From Annulohypoxylon bovei var. microspora (lineage: Eukaryota > Ascomycota > Sordariomycetes > Xylariales > Hypoxylaceae), in the NCBI GenBank assembly GCA_022836615.1, contig MU405358.1, positions 28,966 through 92,965 of the forward strand: DNA of 64,000 bases, given 5' to 3'. Shown one piece after another: positions 26,465-38,500 of the stretch (its first letter is position 1; the number at the start of each line of letters is the position of its first letter). Both the position numbers and the translations under genes were made by a program. The notes below the pieces were generated by a model that did no database searches, was not told where the DNA came from, and worked only from the letters and a program-made list of their open reading frames with translations.

Positions 26465-27435
26465 TGTTAATATGGAAATCTCGCCTCTCGATTCACAACC
26501 ACGGCAGAAACAAGAAGCAAGGGAGCTTAAAGGTAGCAACTGGAGGTTAAGTTCATGCAGTCATGCTGCTTGGGTAGTTGTTATGTGACCTAGAGTTCTG
26601 AATAAGCCAATTGGATTGCGGATTGGGAGTTGGAAACTAGGAAACAATAAGAAAAAAAACCCTTACCAGGTTTTCCGGGTTCGCAAACTACTACTCGAAG
26701 AAGATGGTGGATGAAAATAAGAGGCAGGATTGTTCAGGTATCTTCATTTACATTATGTTGGATGTATTTGATAATTTCCACGCTAGATCGGAAAGGCCGT
26801 CATCGGGCTAGGAATTTAGTATCAATTAGTGCAAACCTACAAAGATAACGAAACTTTGAAAAGTTGCGGGTCTTTTCGGGAAAGAGGCAGCGCCGATAGC
26901 GTTCGGTTCGGACTTTTCTATTTTTTTTTCCAGTTAGTTAACGGCCGTCCAGACAATCTGTACCAAAGTAGTGGCGAGCTCCACTGAAGCGGTGTGGGTT
27001 TAATGGATAGATGGATGGATGATAGAATTTCTGCAAGTGCTGGGCAAGCGCTTGTTTGGGTCTAGAAATGGCACGACACCTGCTGCATGTTTAGGTAATA
27101 CAGGTAATACTGCGTAGTACAACCTTTAATACCTAGGGGACAAACTTACATACTAGGGAGCCGTTCCTGCTTTGTGTTAGCGCCACTCCACAACATACAG
27201 GGGATAAGGGATTTTGTAACCTTGTAACCTTTATTAAGCGGCTCAAAATGGGGGGACGTGCATGTGGAGGAGCTTCTTTCAGCTGCTTGTCAGTCGTCAC
27301 CAATTAGAAAAAAATTTAGTGACATCGTCGAAATCAAAATTCATGACTAAATTTATACAACCCAATCCAACGACATTACAACATCATTCGTACAACACCA
27401 ATAAATACACGGAAAAATACAAAAAATAGAACAAA
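26465..27435. promoter_or_regulatory. Divergent promoter region GCV2 / Tom5
   Basis: A 971-bp spacer between two divergently transcribed genes for mitochondrial proteins. It includes a short GGATGGAT-type run near 27,006 and T/A-rich stretches. No individual factor site is called. Confidence 0.5.
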
Positions 27436-27744
27436 ATGTTTGGAGGATGTAAGTGAACACGGCACCTGACTAAATGTGCCGTTATCTATGACGTCTAACA
27501 TTAAATCATAGTCGCACCGCCCCAGTTCACCCAAGAGGAGATCGAGCAGCAGGAGGCTGAAGCCACCGGTACCGTCCAGAACTTCCTTGCCGCAGTCGTT
27601 ATACTCTACTTCGGTATGTTATATATATTATGCCATTATGCCTATATTATATCGCTTCCGGCGTCTCCATCATAAACGCAGGATATTAACAATGCTCTTT
27701 ATTTAGTCCCTTTCGCAGTCGATGCCGTTTCCAGCGTATTCTAA
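27436..27744 (+). CDS. tom5: Tom5-like mitochondrial import subunit
   Basis: Three short exons encode a 50-aa protein: 27,436-27,448 (13 nt), 27,512-27,613 and 27,707-27,744. Introns have GTAAGT...TAG and GTATGT...TAG ends, and the first has a CTAAC branch-like site. The spliced protein starts MFGGFAPPQFTQEEIEQQEA, followed by one hydrophobic segment (FLAAVVILYFVPFAVDAV) ending in SSVF. The MFGG.APPQ start, acidic cytosolic part and single C-terminal membrane anchor are the layout of the small outer-membrane translocase subunit Tom5, which passes precursors from receptors to the Tom40 pore; yeast Tom5 is also about 50 aa. The gene is too fragmented to appear as one open frame. Splicing is inferred from frame and family fit. 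Confidence 0.88.
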
Positions 27745-28324
27745 ATCTGCGGGCACATAACCCTTGTACAATAATAGGATGAGGACGGTTCTTAAGATAC
27801 GACAGACTATAGGGGCCGGTAGGCATACTCGATACGATACATACGAATGCCCTTTTTCATATAACCATCATGTCGCCCATCAAAGGGTGGCCGGTTGTAG
27901 CATTTAAGGTTGGCGCACGAGACACGCCACATTACGGTATTACGACTATAACACAATATATAGACGGGCAAGGGTTTAGTAATTGCCACATACCCTTGGT
28001 AATTCAAAGAGCCGATATGGATCTCAACTTTTCATGAAGAAACCAGTCTCGTTCAAGCTCGATAAGTTGAGAAGTGCATAAGCAGGTGGTCACAGGGTCG
28101 GAGCGTATTCGGAAAAGACAACCTAGTATACCTTCGTTTTATAGCAGTAGAAGTTCCCTAACGCCGGGCTTTTATGCGGTTTCCTACGGCCAATTCCTAC
28201 TGGTACAGATCACCCAAACTTCCAAGGTTCCTGTAGCCGAATGTCCACTCGCATCAATGGACCCCCGTCTCTTTCATATGGTATCAAGACCCTTTCTTCC
28301 ATGTAACCTGTTCCGGTGACCGTT
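27745..28324. other. Convergent intergenic region
   Basis: 3' flanks of Tom5 (+) and Nup54 (-). Short frames here (for example 28,074-28,319) have no family resemblance and are not called. Confidence 0.6.
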
Positions 28325-29364
28325 CTACTTCTTCGGGGGAGGGTTTGCCTCGGTCCAGTCGTCGTAGTCCTTCTTAATCTGTTCCAGCGAGACCTTGAGT
28401 GACTGTAATTGCTTGTCAAACTTATCCAGGATCTAAGAGAGCCGAGTTAGTTTCATACGTATGATCATGAGGATGGGTGGGAACCGAGCTTACCTCTCTA
28501 GCCTGTGCCTCATTCTCCTCTCCAATGCCTTCCTGGGCTTCTACGCCACGTTGGTTGACCTCTTGCTTGAGGTTATCCGCTAACCCTCGTAGCATTATCA
28601 GGCGACTCCACAACTCTTCCGTTCGCGCGCTAAGGGCCGGATCTGTCACGCCTCGGTCGAGAGTCTCCAACTTAGTCTTTAACTCATCTTCCTCCTTATC
28701 CAGAGAATATCCGCGGTTGCGCAGGACCTGCACCTTGGTTGCCAGGGCTAGACATCTCTGCCGTAGCATCGCATGCTTCCGTCGAGCATTAAGGGTTCTC
28801 ACGCTTGTTTGAAGGTCATGTTGCGAGAGAATCGCGTCTAAGCTAGAGTTGATTGAGTGTAGGGCTTGCCTATAGTGCCCTAGCACCTGCTTCTGCATAA
28901 CTAGGCGCTCACTAACCGCCTTAAAGCCGGTGGCGAAGGCGGGCATGTAGCCGGCGCCTGGCTTGTCGTGAACAGCTTGCTCCCATTCTCGGGGATCTTC
29001 TGCGGGAGAGGGTTGGTAGAAGGGGACGCGCGCCTGGTCGACCTTGTTGTAGAAGTAATATTTAAAAACGGTGTTAGGGTTTTCCGGATGCCACTTCGTA
29101 AGCATTCCTTCGATCTGCTCCGTAACGGGCTTGTGGACTACGATTATAGCGATTAGCTTGTTGTCTAAGTGGGAGTTGAAGCGATGTTAGCTATGGTTGA
29201 CTTACTTAGCGACTCGCGGCCTGGCTCCCAAATCAAGCTGGAACGCTGTGCTGGCCCTTGGCTTGCATTCATGAACCCAGAACCTTGAGGCTGCTGTTGC
29301 TGTTGTTGTTGTTGGAGTTGCGGCTGGCCTAGCAAGCTTCCACCAAAGGGATTAGACGGTTGTT

Positions 29365-29398
<34 letters not shown>

Positions 29399-29590
29399 TT
29401 GCTGCTGGCCAAGCATATTTCCACCCAATAAACTTCCGCCAAATGCATTGGATTGTTGTTGGTTCTGAGGTTGCTGTTGTTGTTGATTTTGAGGCGGGCC
29501 GAAGAGGGAAGATGTGCCAGGAGCCTGGTTTTGACCAAGAGTGTTTGTAGGAGTGCCAAAGCCCGAAGGGCGCGGCCCAAAGAGCGACAT
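28325..29590 (-). CDS. nup54: FG nucleoporin Nup54/Nup57
   Basis: Component of the central-channel Nup62-type (yeast Nsp1-Nup57-Nup49) complex of the nuclear pore. Exons: 29,590-29,206; 29,137-28,494; 28,432-28,325, giving 378 aa. The start at MSLFGPRPSGFG was preferred to an in-frame ATG 36 codons upstream because fungal orthologues begin with this type of FG segment. Residues 1-120 carry spaced FG motifs and poly-Gln. From about 129 on lies the alpha-helical Nup54 domain (HKPVTEQIEGMLTKWHPENP, then FKYYFYNKVD), with predicted coiled coil up to the Lys-rich end. The first intron could instead use an AG 27 nt nearer the donor, but the chosen acceptor fits the family better and gives a 68-nt intron. 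The 5' end faces the complex I subunit gene. Confidence 0.92.
29360..29406 (-). repeat. CAG/CAA trinucleotide repeat (poly-Gln)
   Basis: An almost pure CTG/TTG run on the + strand encodes about 17 consecutive Gln in the FG region of Nup54. A second poly-Gln run lies at about 29,288-29,315. Such tracts are prone to length variation between strains. Confidence 0.9.
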
Positions 29591-30285
29591 AGTTATTGCA
29601 GAACTATCGGAAGGCACAGTAGACTGAATGAATGGCGATGGACTGGAAGGATTCCGACGTAGCTGAGCGAAGGGAATAGGCGTTAAGCCTTGCGACAAAC
29701 AGCTTCGCGTGGATGGGAATCCGTGTGGGAAGTTGTGGTGGAGTGAAAGAATGTTTTGGACCTTAGCTCATACTGGTCCAGTGTTTAAAAGATTATTTTC
29801 ATGTGTGATATGCGGGGCAAATTAATATTTATTAAGTAAATCAACGTGATTGAAAAAGAGCCCTACAAAACCCGAATGCTTGCGATTGATAAGTTACTAA
29901 AAGTCGTGATATTTACTCGCGTTGCCCTAGCATATAGAAATTCCATCACGAAAACAAATCCTACCTAGCTTCTGATCTCCAATCAGCTTCAGCCTCAGTA
30001 GTGTGGCTGAAAGTTATTTAGCTACATGCCCGTGGCATCCACTGGGCACCTGCCATGATACCTTAGGTAAGCATCAAGGTAGTAGGTATATACGTACTTG
30101 TGGATCCCGGTACTCTATGTAATTCAGCCCCATGTGGCTAAAGCCAATCAGCATTTCCAATTTGCTAACCACCATGAACCTTTGATGTCACTTTGCCCAT
30201 CGTTGAACTACACCATTTCCAACGTTCCGAGCTTGCTCAGACTACGAACCACAAATCGCAGAGTACCTCCTCCAACATCGCAGCC
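29591..30285. promoter_or_regulatory. Divergent promoter region nup54 / complex I subunit
   Basis: A 695-bp spacer between divergent housekeeping genes. It contains a CCAAT-like CCAATCAGC at about 29,980 and again CCAATCAGC at about 30,145, consistent with HAP-type promoter elements (inference). No coding sequence is evident. Confidence 0.5.
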
Positions 30286-31011
30286 ATGGCGGCTAGGCAA
30301 CCAGTGTATGATATATAAACCATCTCTCTAATCAACGGAATACCAATTGACCCTGTCGAACTCTTTTTCATGAGTTAATTCCGGTATTTGTGAGTCTGGC
30401 TGCTAAATTATGTTTATAGCTTTAACCAGACTGCTCTCTACGATACCACTCCCCTTCCGGACTCCATCCCCAAGGTCAAAGAGGTCGGTGCCAGCTCTGC
30501 GCCTCTTCTCTCAGCTTCGTACTTTATCGGCGCCCGATGTCTCCCCTACAACGATGACTTCATGCAATGTAAGAACGAGAACCCCGGGAGGGGCGAGTTC
30601 GAATGCCTGAAAGAGGGCCGCAAAGTAACCCGATGCGCCTCCAGCGTGATCAACGATATCAACAAACACTGTCTGGAGGAGTTCCGCACGCACTGGAAGT
30701 GCCTCGACGACAACAACCACCAGCTGTGGCAGTGCCGGAAGCACGAGTGGAAGCTCAACAGTTGCGTATATACCAACCTAGTACGTCTCCGGTTTTCATA
30801 TCATCGAAAGATCTACTTGTCTAATGCGAATGAATAGAAACTAGAAAAGACCATCCCCGGCGCCCCCAAGAACCAGATCCCCGTCCATCTTCGGACAACA
30901 CAAATCTACGCCCATTACCCCATCCTAAGAGATCGCGGCCAGAAGCCGTTTGGCAAGGGTATTGACCCGCCTTCGGCACAGGCCGCCCAGGCTGATGCGC
31001 CGGCAGCATGA
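30286..31011 (+). CDS. nuo20.8: Complex I 20.8 kDa / NDUFA8 CHCH subunit
   Basis: Accessory subunit of mitochondrial NADH:ubiquinone oxidoreductase, imported to the intermembrane side. Exons: 30,286-30,305 (20 nt, MAARQPV), 30,420-30,780, 30,838-31,011, giving 184 aa, the usual size. Splicing restores the conserved run VFNQTALYDTTPLPDSIPKV and later VYTNLKLEKTIPGAPKNQIP. Four CX9C pairs are visible (CLPYNDDFMQC, CLKEGRKVTRC, CLEEFRTHWKC, CRKHEWKLNSC), the twin CHCH domains oxidised by the Mia40 relay. The C-terminus is Pro/Ala-rich. It is divergent from nup54 and lies close to two other genes for mitochondrial proteins. Confidence 0.95.
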
Positions 31012-34000
31012 TGGGGCCTTGGTTTTGCTAGAAATTAGAGGCGATAAAATAACCTGTGTAAATAAACAGGAAACACGATCAAGTCAACGTGGCATTTACT
31101 ATCAACTTCGCTGTAGTCGCTAACAGTACCTTTGTGTCCATGGCTATATTCACTATTGACTAGATACTGAAAAGCAAGCTTACTTAACCATGCTTTTTGC
31201 TTAGTCTACCATGTCGAAACCATCAGAGTTATTCATAGAATTCTAAGCCATGAGATATCTAGGTATCCAAATGGAGAGCCAAAGCTCTTGAAATTGAGTA
31301 ACCCCCATAGACCAAGAAGAACTGATCAGGATAGCCTACTGAAAGGGATCTTGAAAATAAGACGGCCCCTCTAAATTGTAGGGTTATAAGTACCTAATTA
31401 GAGTAAAGAGCGAGAATAGTTCGTAGGACCTGTTGACTCACTTATCTCTTAGAATGGATGCATCAAAAGACCTCATTTCTCTTTCTGTAGTTCTAAGCTA
31501 TGATTTAGACTTCTCAAGAGCTTTGCTAGATCTAAGGGGGTAACTTCGTTTTAAACTCTTAACTCCTGCGGTGGGCAATAGGACTCATCGTGTCTCATGA
31601 TAAAGTTAGTATCACTTCCTACATCTGCTGCCATTGTATATACATCGATTTGTAGTTATGAATAAGGATTGAGTTACATAATTTGTAGAAGCTCTTCATG
31701 GATTCAAATCCATCATTTCGACGCTGATGAATTAATAGAGCATAACTGATAAGCTAATCGCTTATAAGATAGGGTTACTCTGAACGATGTAAATGATATC
31801 CCGAATATCCGTCACTAGTGCTTTGGCGGCGCCGACGCGCAGAAGCCCATGCCACGAAAAATCGGCAGGTAACCGAGAAAAAGGTCTACCCCGAATAGCA
31901 CATACGCCAACGCGGTGACAACATAATCGGGTAGGGCGCCGATTCATGGGATCATAGGGTTTACAGCATGTGCTGTCGTGAACAGTTACATAAACGGCGA
32001 AAGAAAGCAAAACCGTTGCTTCCACTACGTCACCTTCTCAGGTATGCCTCCAACCGATCTACAGGGACGTTGCCACGCGTTTACATGACAATCAACAAAG
32101 GGCTTGCGTGGACTCCACGTTCAAATCTCGATGGATCTAACTAAAGGCGCGTGGTCCATCTACCTTATCTTTGTGTCTGCGCGTGTCCCTTTCAGAACCG
32201 AGAAAAGAAAAAAAGGCCGAAGTTCGATAGGTGCAACGGATCCGCCCAGGCATGCGTAATATAAAGCAATCTCTGACAGTGCTCGCTTAGAAACTCCCCG
32301 ACTGCAGCCAGGAGGCGCACACGACATCCGCGTTCCAGACGATACGCTTTCTCCCGCACCTTCCCATTAGTGGAGGTGGTCTTCCGCGTTCGTCCGCCCA
32401 CATGAGGCCTGTGCCGACCGGCTGCTGACCGCCGACTGGGCCTATCCGCCCTTCGCACAAGCTAATCTAGTATGCTACCGAGATCTGCAACGGCGAGGAC
32501 GATGGCTTGGACCTTGGGGCGCGGCGCAACCGCGGACGTAATGTGGCCTTCCAGCAGCCACCGATGCGCCTTCGGCGGCACAACGGATCCTTACCTGCCT
32601 GCGTGACTTGTGCTTCTGCGGGGTAGGCGACACAGATAGCAGCTTCTCCATCGACGCGGTCTTGTAATTTGTTGATCAGCAAGATGTCATGTCAGTCTGA
32701 GGCTGGATACTCGCAGTTGGAGGTCTATGAGTACCTAGGTTGGTACACCTATCTAAGATATGACTAAGCGTACAAGGCGAACACACCCCACGTCATGACA
32801 TGGAACATCGCAGCGGGATGTGAGATGTGTCTTGGTTCTGTAACGAAAGCCCCCGGATGATGGTGTATGGTTGCGGCTTCTAGAAGCGCCTAATGGGCCG
32901 TAACTTAGACACTCCCGATACTTGGGCGGCCGGTTAGCATAGGGGAACCGCGCGTTACCTCGTCTATAGCCCCTCTAGTAACCTTGAGAGTAACGTTATA
33001 TCATCTACCTGCTTACCTAGGTAGGTATGTAATGAACTCGTCGATCCTTACACAACCTGCTAGGGCTAGTCGGTTCTTCTATTCCACCTGTCACAATAGA
33101 GATGTTAGTTACGTTAGTTGGGAATATGTGACTACATCAACGGCTCGCAGGGTACACAACCTATTAAGTTTATTCTCTATTCCCGCAATTGAGAGATGTG
33201 GTCTTGAGTGAAGAGTGGCAAGTCTCCTGCATCGGCGACTATCCTTTTGAGTACTTAGGCAGGCATAGATAATCTATCCAGGACAATACCGAATAACATT
33301 AAAGATATAATGAGTGCTTCTTAGTTTACGGGTACCTAGGTAGTATATGAGTGATTGTGGATTATTAAAGTCGTACAGTGTTTATCAAATGAGCCCAACT
33401 CATTGGTAGACATTGCAAGGACGCCGTAAGAGTGATAGCAAGCATGTTTAGGTAAATATATAGACATATACTTGCTATTCCTACATTGTGATTATATGAT
33501 CTTTCTTCAAACTGCTCATGACTTGGCGGATTATGATAACTAGGAGTATCTCTGATAGATACTAGGTATTGTCTCGGTCCAGGCCTAAAGGGCGGAGAGA
33601 CACCATGTGCAAGCTTAGAAGGGTTGAGATTACGCCCCCCTTACAAGTTTAGCTTCATACATATAGATGGCCCCTTTAGAATTGCGTAAGATTCCTGTGT
33701 TGCTTGAAGCTAGTATCTAAGATTGAGCCTTACCTAGGTAAGGCAGCGTCGAGTCTTGACGTCAAAGAAGCCACATTCGTTAGGTGGCGGTGAGTACATC
33801 TCTCGTGCGAACACATAGGTAGCTCGTGTGTTCACCGAGACAGTGTCACGTTGAAACCCGATACATCTCATCTGGGGGCGGTCTCAGAATCGGGATTTAG
33901 GGGTGGCAGCCGCTGTAGTATCAGGGGACAGCCGGTCTCTAAGACACTGAGGCGTTATACCGACTTTAGAGGATTGGTCCAACTCTAGGTGGCTGTTCGG

Positions 34001-35287
34001 CTTCGAAACTTAGCGCTTCCCCTAAAACCTAGCTAGCGTGCAACAAGAAAATACACTTGACAACCGTACGATATCTAGTCGCTATAACGATCTAAGTGGT
34101 GTAGGTACTTTTGAGGTTCTATACTCAACCGATGGAGAAGATGTCACCTATAGGTAAGCAGAAGGTCAGCAATTTACCTTATATAAACCGGAAATACGGA
34201 GGCCAGATGGTTACTACTGTCGTAGATATGCCGGCGGATAGGTACATATCCGATAGTAGTTGATCATATGCTAAACGAGAACGACGGCCGAGTGCCGGCA
34301 TAAGAAAGAGGTTTGCACAACTTCTAGGTAGCTGCATGCCGCAATAATGATATGGTGAAGTTAGGTCTCAATAATTAGCGAAGCTCCTATAGAGGATCTT
34401 GAGATCAATCAGATGGCCAAATCTCCCAACAGCCGCCAAACATGGCGCCGTAAGAAAATAGAGAACGACGAGGCCTTACTGGCATCGACTGTCACAAGTA
34501 CTCAGGTACATGAATAGATCTATTACTTGAAATGACCACATCTTCCCTTCTTGTTGGTGTGGGACGCAAGATATTAACCTATGATGCTGCTGATTTCGCA
34601 AGGACAAGGCCGACAAGTGAATCATATTCTCACCAGAGCGGTGGGCTGTGATGGCCTGTTGAGCGTAAAGGTAGGTACCTAGTTTCTAACATAAGTTGTG
34701 GCCCTTATTGAATTTTCTGACTATAGGACTCGCCTTGAGCTAGACATAATGATACTCGTGACTTGAACACTATATCACAATCATTCGAGGCTGTATGCAA
34801 ACTCGATGTTTGATTATATTCACACGATCACAGATATTGTGAAACATAAAGTGACAAAATTTTGTTACACATAAGAATTTCGAAATGATCCCTACCTTAA
34901 TAATTAATGAAGTTAATATATTTTTGTTTCCCTCACATATTGACAGACGGCCTAATTGACGGCAGGGTGCGGCTGGCCTTTATTCATCAATGGCCGCGGG
35001 TGCTGCCGGTCAGGTTATCCATGGCGTTGGGCATCCAACGTGCAGCGTCGGTAACGAATTTCGATATTGTCATTCATCAAGCATCCTCCCTCGTCCCTCG
35101 AAGGACAATGTTGATAGATCATCTTACCTAGGTAAGTTGCCCAAGTGTACAAGAAATACTAAAGTAAGCCGTTGGTCTCTGTGGCGGTAGCCCGGACGTT
35201 TCACGTTTATTCAGCTGTGGCCTGTAAACTCACAGGCTCAGTGCTGCGAGTGAGAATGTACTGTACCCACCGGCTAGCAGCGCGTAG
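31012..35287. other. Long intergenic tract without supported genes
   Basis: About 4.3 kb with only short frames. A GC-richer patch at 31,760-32,680 has open frames of 71-88 codons on the minus strand, with no family resemblance or convincing splice structure. The tract contains repeated copies of the palindrome TACCTAGGTA (for example 33,014, 33,333, 33,731, 35,125). It may hold regulatory sequence, non-coding RNA or decayed genes; nothing is firm. Confidence 0.55.
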
Positions 35288-35503
35288 GCTGGCAGAATGG
35301 CGTCAAATTAAATGGGCCATGTGCGAACTGGTGTTAATATCACTGTAAAACACTGTGCGTTTCTTCTATCTCCTGATTACCTAATTAGCAGCCAAACCCC
35401 GTGTAAGCTACCTAAGTCGGTAGTCTAAGGGATAGAATTTTAATACAGTGTTAGACACTGTCACTCGCACATGGCCCATTTAATTTGACGCCATTCTGGC
35501 TGG
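35288..35503. mobile_element. MITE-like element with 34-bp TIRs and 5-bp TSD
   Basis: A perfect 34-bp inverted repeat, left arm 35,293-35,326 (starts CAGAATGGCGTC) and right arm 35,465-35,498 (ends GACGCCATTCTG), encloses 138 bp. Both arms are directly flanked by GCTGG (35,288-35,292 and 35,499-35,503), which fits a 5-bp target-site duplication. The 206-bp element has no coding capacity, and inside the arms further CACTG/CAGTG inverted pieces extend a hairpin. This is the layout of a non-autonomous DNA transposon. The superfamily is uncertain, since 5-bp duplications with CAG...CTG ends fit none clearly. Identical arms suggest recent origin. Confidence 0.85.
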
Positions 35504-38500
35504 TAGGGCGGCTGGGCGGTCACTTATTCCTCAACCATGATTCATGTTCCCCGAAAATAAACATGTGGACTATAAACCAATAACACACTTGCATGTTTGT
35601 CTAGTTGATCAATCCGTCTATCACATAAAACCCCACTAGCTAGATAGTTGATGGACAAGATATTCGAGATTAAGGTAGTACTAATGCGAGTCAGAAGCGG
35701 CAAACATCGTAACGATTAATTACTTGGTAACGAAGCTGCAGATTTTCAAGTTCAGATTTAGATTTGGTAGATTTAGGAGATTCGTATCGTACGTACCTAG
35801 GTAAACTTGACATTTATGTACATAACTAAACCGCATAAACCACGTGCCAGGATGGAATACGCAAGCTGAGCCAGCGGAGATTACATAATTGAAACAAGTT
35901 CATCCGATGTTCACGTCGAATTGTTCCAAGAACTCTAGGCGCTTCGATAGAAAAGAGCATTGACTGGATAAATGAGATCGGGCTGACCCCAGGATTTGTT
36001 GTTAAAGTCGCTCAGGGGCTTCAGGGGAGTGAGTATATTTGGGGAGAGGGGTTGGCTGAAGAAGTGGGAAATCTTTTCAACCAATCAGAAGCTTCCCCGG
36101 TTCCCTTTCTGGGTCATTTTTTTTCTTTTCTTTTTGCCCCGCGCTTGCTTTCTCAGCGGCCAGGCGGGAAGAGAATCTGCAAGGCACCAGATTTACTGCA
36201 GGGGTTGGAAACAAACAAGGGGTTTCGTCTGAACTTAAAATCCAAGGCATGGCCAACCAGAAGAACACATGGTATCCATGGATCCATACTGAGATAAGGT
36301 AGGTACTTTAACAAAGGATAAAATATCTATGCAGTTAGGTCGTAAAAGTATACGAAGATGAAGCGGCAACAAATTAAGCAGTGAATATCATCGGATAGTA
36401 TGCCATGAACAAAGAGACAACGGAAATATAATAAATTAGATCATCGAAAATCTAGCTAAGGTGAGGAAGGTAATACATGACGTGTTGGTACTGTATCCCG
36501 TATTGAACCGGAAACCCCACATAACCGCATATGCGACCTACTCACTGTAGCGTAGCGTTTGCACATCACTTTCTCTTGTCACTCTGATAGGCGGCCAGGT
36601 CGCCTTCCATTAAACAATGCAAATTTTGGCCTTGTTGATCAGGAACCGATAGACTCTTTTAAGTTTATTTTACTTCAGCGTTTATGTAACGTCGCTGGGG
36701 ACATAAACTTTTGTCGGCTGGGTCGGTAAGCCCCAGCCTCGACTTGGATTAGGTACATATGTATTTTACATATTTTGTGTAGGTAGGTAGGTTTATATGT
36801 ATATGTTTAGGTATGTACATATGTTTGCACATGTGTTTAATGTCACTTAGTTAACTAGAAAATATCATATTCTTTATTTGTTAGGAGATATTTAGGTAAT
36901 TACCTAATCACGTTGGAACATATTTAAAATGTTGAAACAATAGCCCATGTTACCGAGCTTGACTAAATCGTCAACACTATATTTCATACTCAGGACACTA
37001 TAATATATCTTCAGACGTTACTTAATCATCCTGTCATCCAAGGTTAAGGGTTTGATTCCTGTACCACATACATATATTAAAACCACATGTGTAGTAGTTC
37101 CAAGTTGTCGGTATCGCGCGTATCATAAATTAATCTACATGCTGAGATGCGCAGATGCGATGCTATTTCAATTGGGAAGTCACTGCAATCTGTCCAGGTG
37201 TTCATCAAAGTGCATTGAATTGTCGTACTTACCCAGGCATTATAGCACCACCCCTTTTTTGAGAAGCACAGGAAACATTAGTTTAAAATGACGCTAGGAT
37301 CGACAATTTGCATCCTACCTAGGTACTTAGCCTAGTGCGGCAGCGGTCTAGCCACTTAAATTCTTGGGGTACCTGACGCTTGACTGCACTTGCCTTTGCA
37401 CTTGCCTTGTAAACCATGTTTATTTCGGTACGTACCCCCTTTGTCCCACCTTTTGAATTAAATGGTACCTGGTACCTTGCAAACATCGGACCCTTTCATC
37501 TTGCCCTTTCCACCCTTTCCACTGACCTCATACGCCGCAATTTCTCCCAATTGAATTCGTCTCCAGGTCAAGTCCCATCCATTCCTTTCATACTTCACTC
37601 CCTATATTTCTCCCCTCCATTCATTACTTTCGTTTCTTCTCTTTTTCCCTCAACAGGTTTGGCCTGAACTCCGAATTTAACAACACGTTCGTGAGACCCA
37701 GATTCCGACCAACCACTTACACTCTTTGTTGTCCGCCTCGGCGCACTTTTCATTCCTTAAAATAAACCAGCCAATCCTCTCGTGCTTCGTTTTAGACGTC
37801 GCGACCTGACTCAACGACCTGACAAGTTCTGACCGCTGTCTCCCAATAACCCAATAGCCGGCTTATGATCCATTAACCGGTTCACACATTCATTTTTCTT
37901 CAAAGTCATTCATTACCGGGACGCCAGACGCCCTTTCGTTGTTGATCGATCTGCTCTCGGAAGCACTCACCCTCTCACACCGCAACAATATACGAACCCG
38001 TCCAACCTGGATCTCGTCAGTCGAACAAGCTTGTGCTTACTGTCTAACCACACCTCGACTTGAACTTGACTCCGATATACCATCGCTCGAGTACTATAAG
38101 TTCCCAGCTGGATCTGAACAGTCTGCCATCCAACTTCGTCAATCAACCCAAAACTCTAGATTTAGAGAGTATATACATTAAAGGTATGTTGCTTTCACTT
38201 CATTGTCTATCCCCATATCGTAGAAGCAAGTTTTGAGTATGCTACTGGGGTTTATTTTTTATCTTTTTATATCCAACTTGTGGCGGAGCTTTGTTCCCAC
38301 TTGAAGACACAAATCGTTCATGTTCAACCATCGACAAAGCACAATGCTTGGATAAAGCATATCGAGATTTTGAGTCTCGAGGCTTGTCGACTAGCACGGC
38401 CCCAATAAACAAGAGGTGATATTAATACCACATGTGTGGTATCATGGATTGTTCATTGTTCTTGATCTCTATCCTCCCACCATAAGTCTTCTAGCACTCC

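Noticed and set aside
34412..34516. Short charged frame starting MAKSPNSRQTWRRKK with a possible donor
   Set aside because: It looks like a first exon but I found no convincing second exon or family, so no gene is called.
37041..37075. T-arm-like GGTTTGATTCCTGTACC phrase
   Set aside because: No acceptor, D-arm or anticodon arm can be folded upstream, so it is not called as a tRNA.
37939..38181. 80-codon frame upstream of the CAP gene
   Set aside because: Lies in the C/T-rich leader region; no conserved motif and it does not join the CAP frame.
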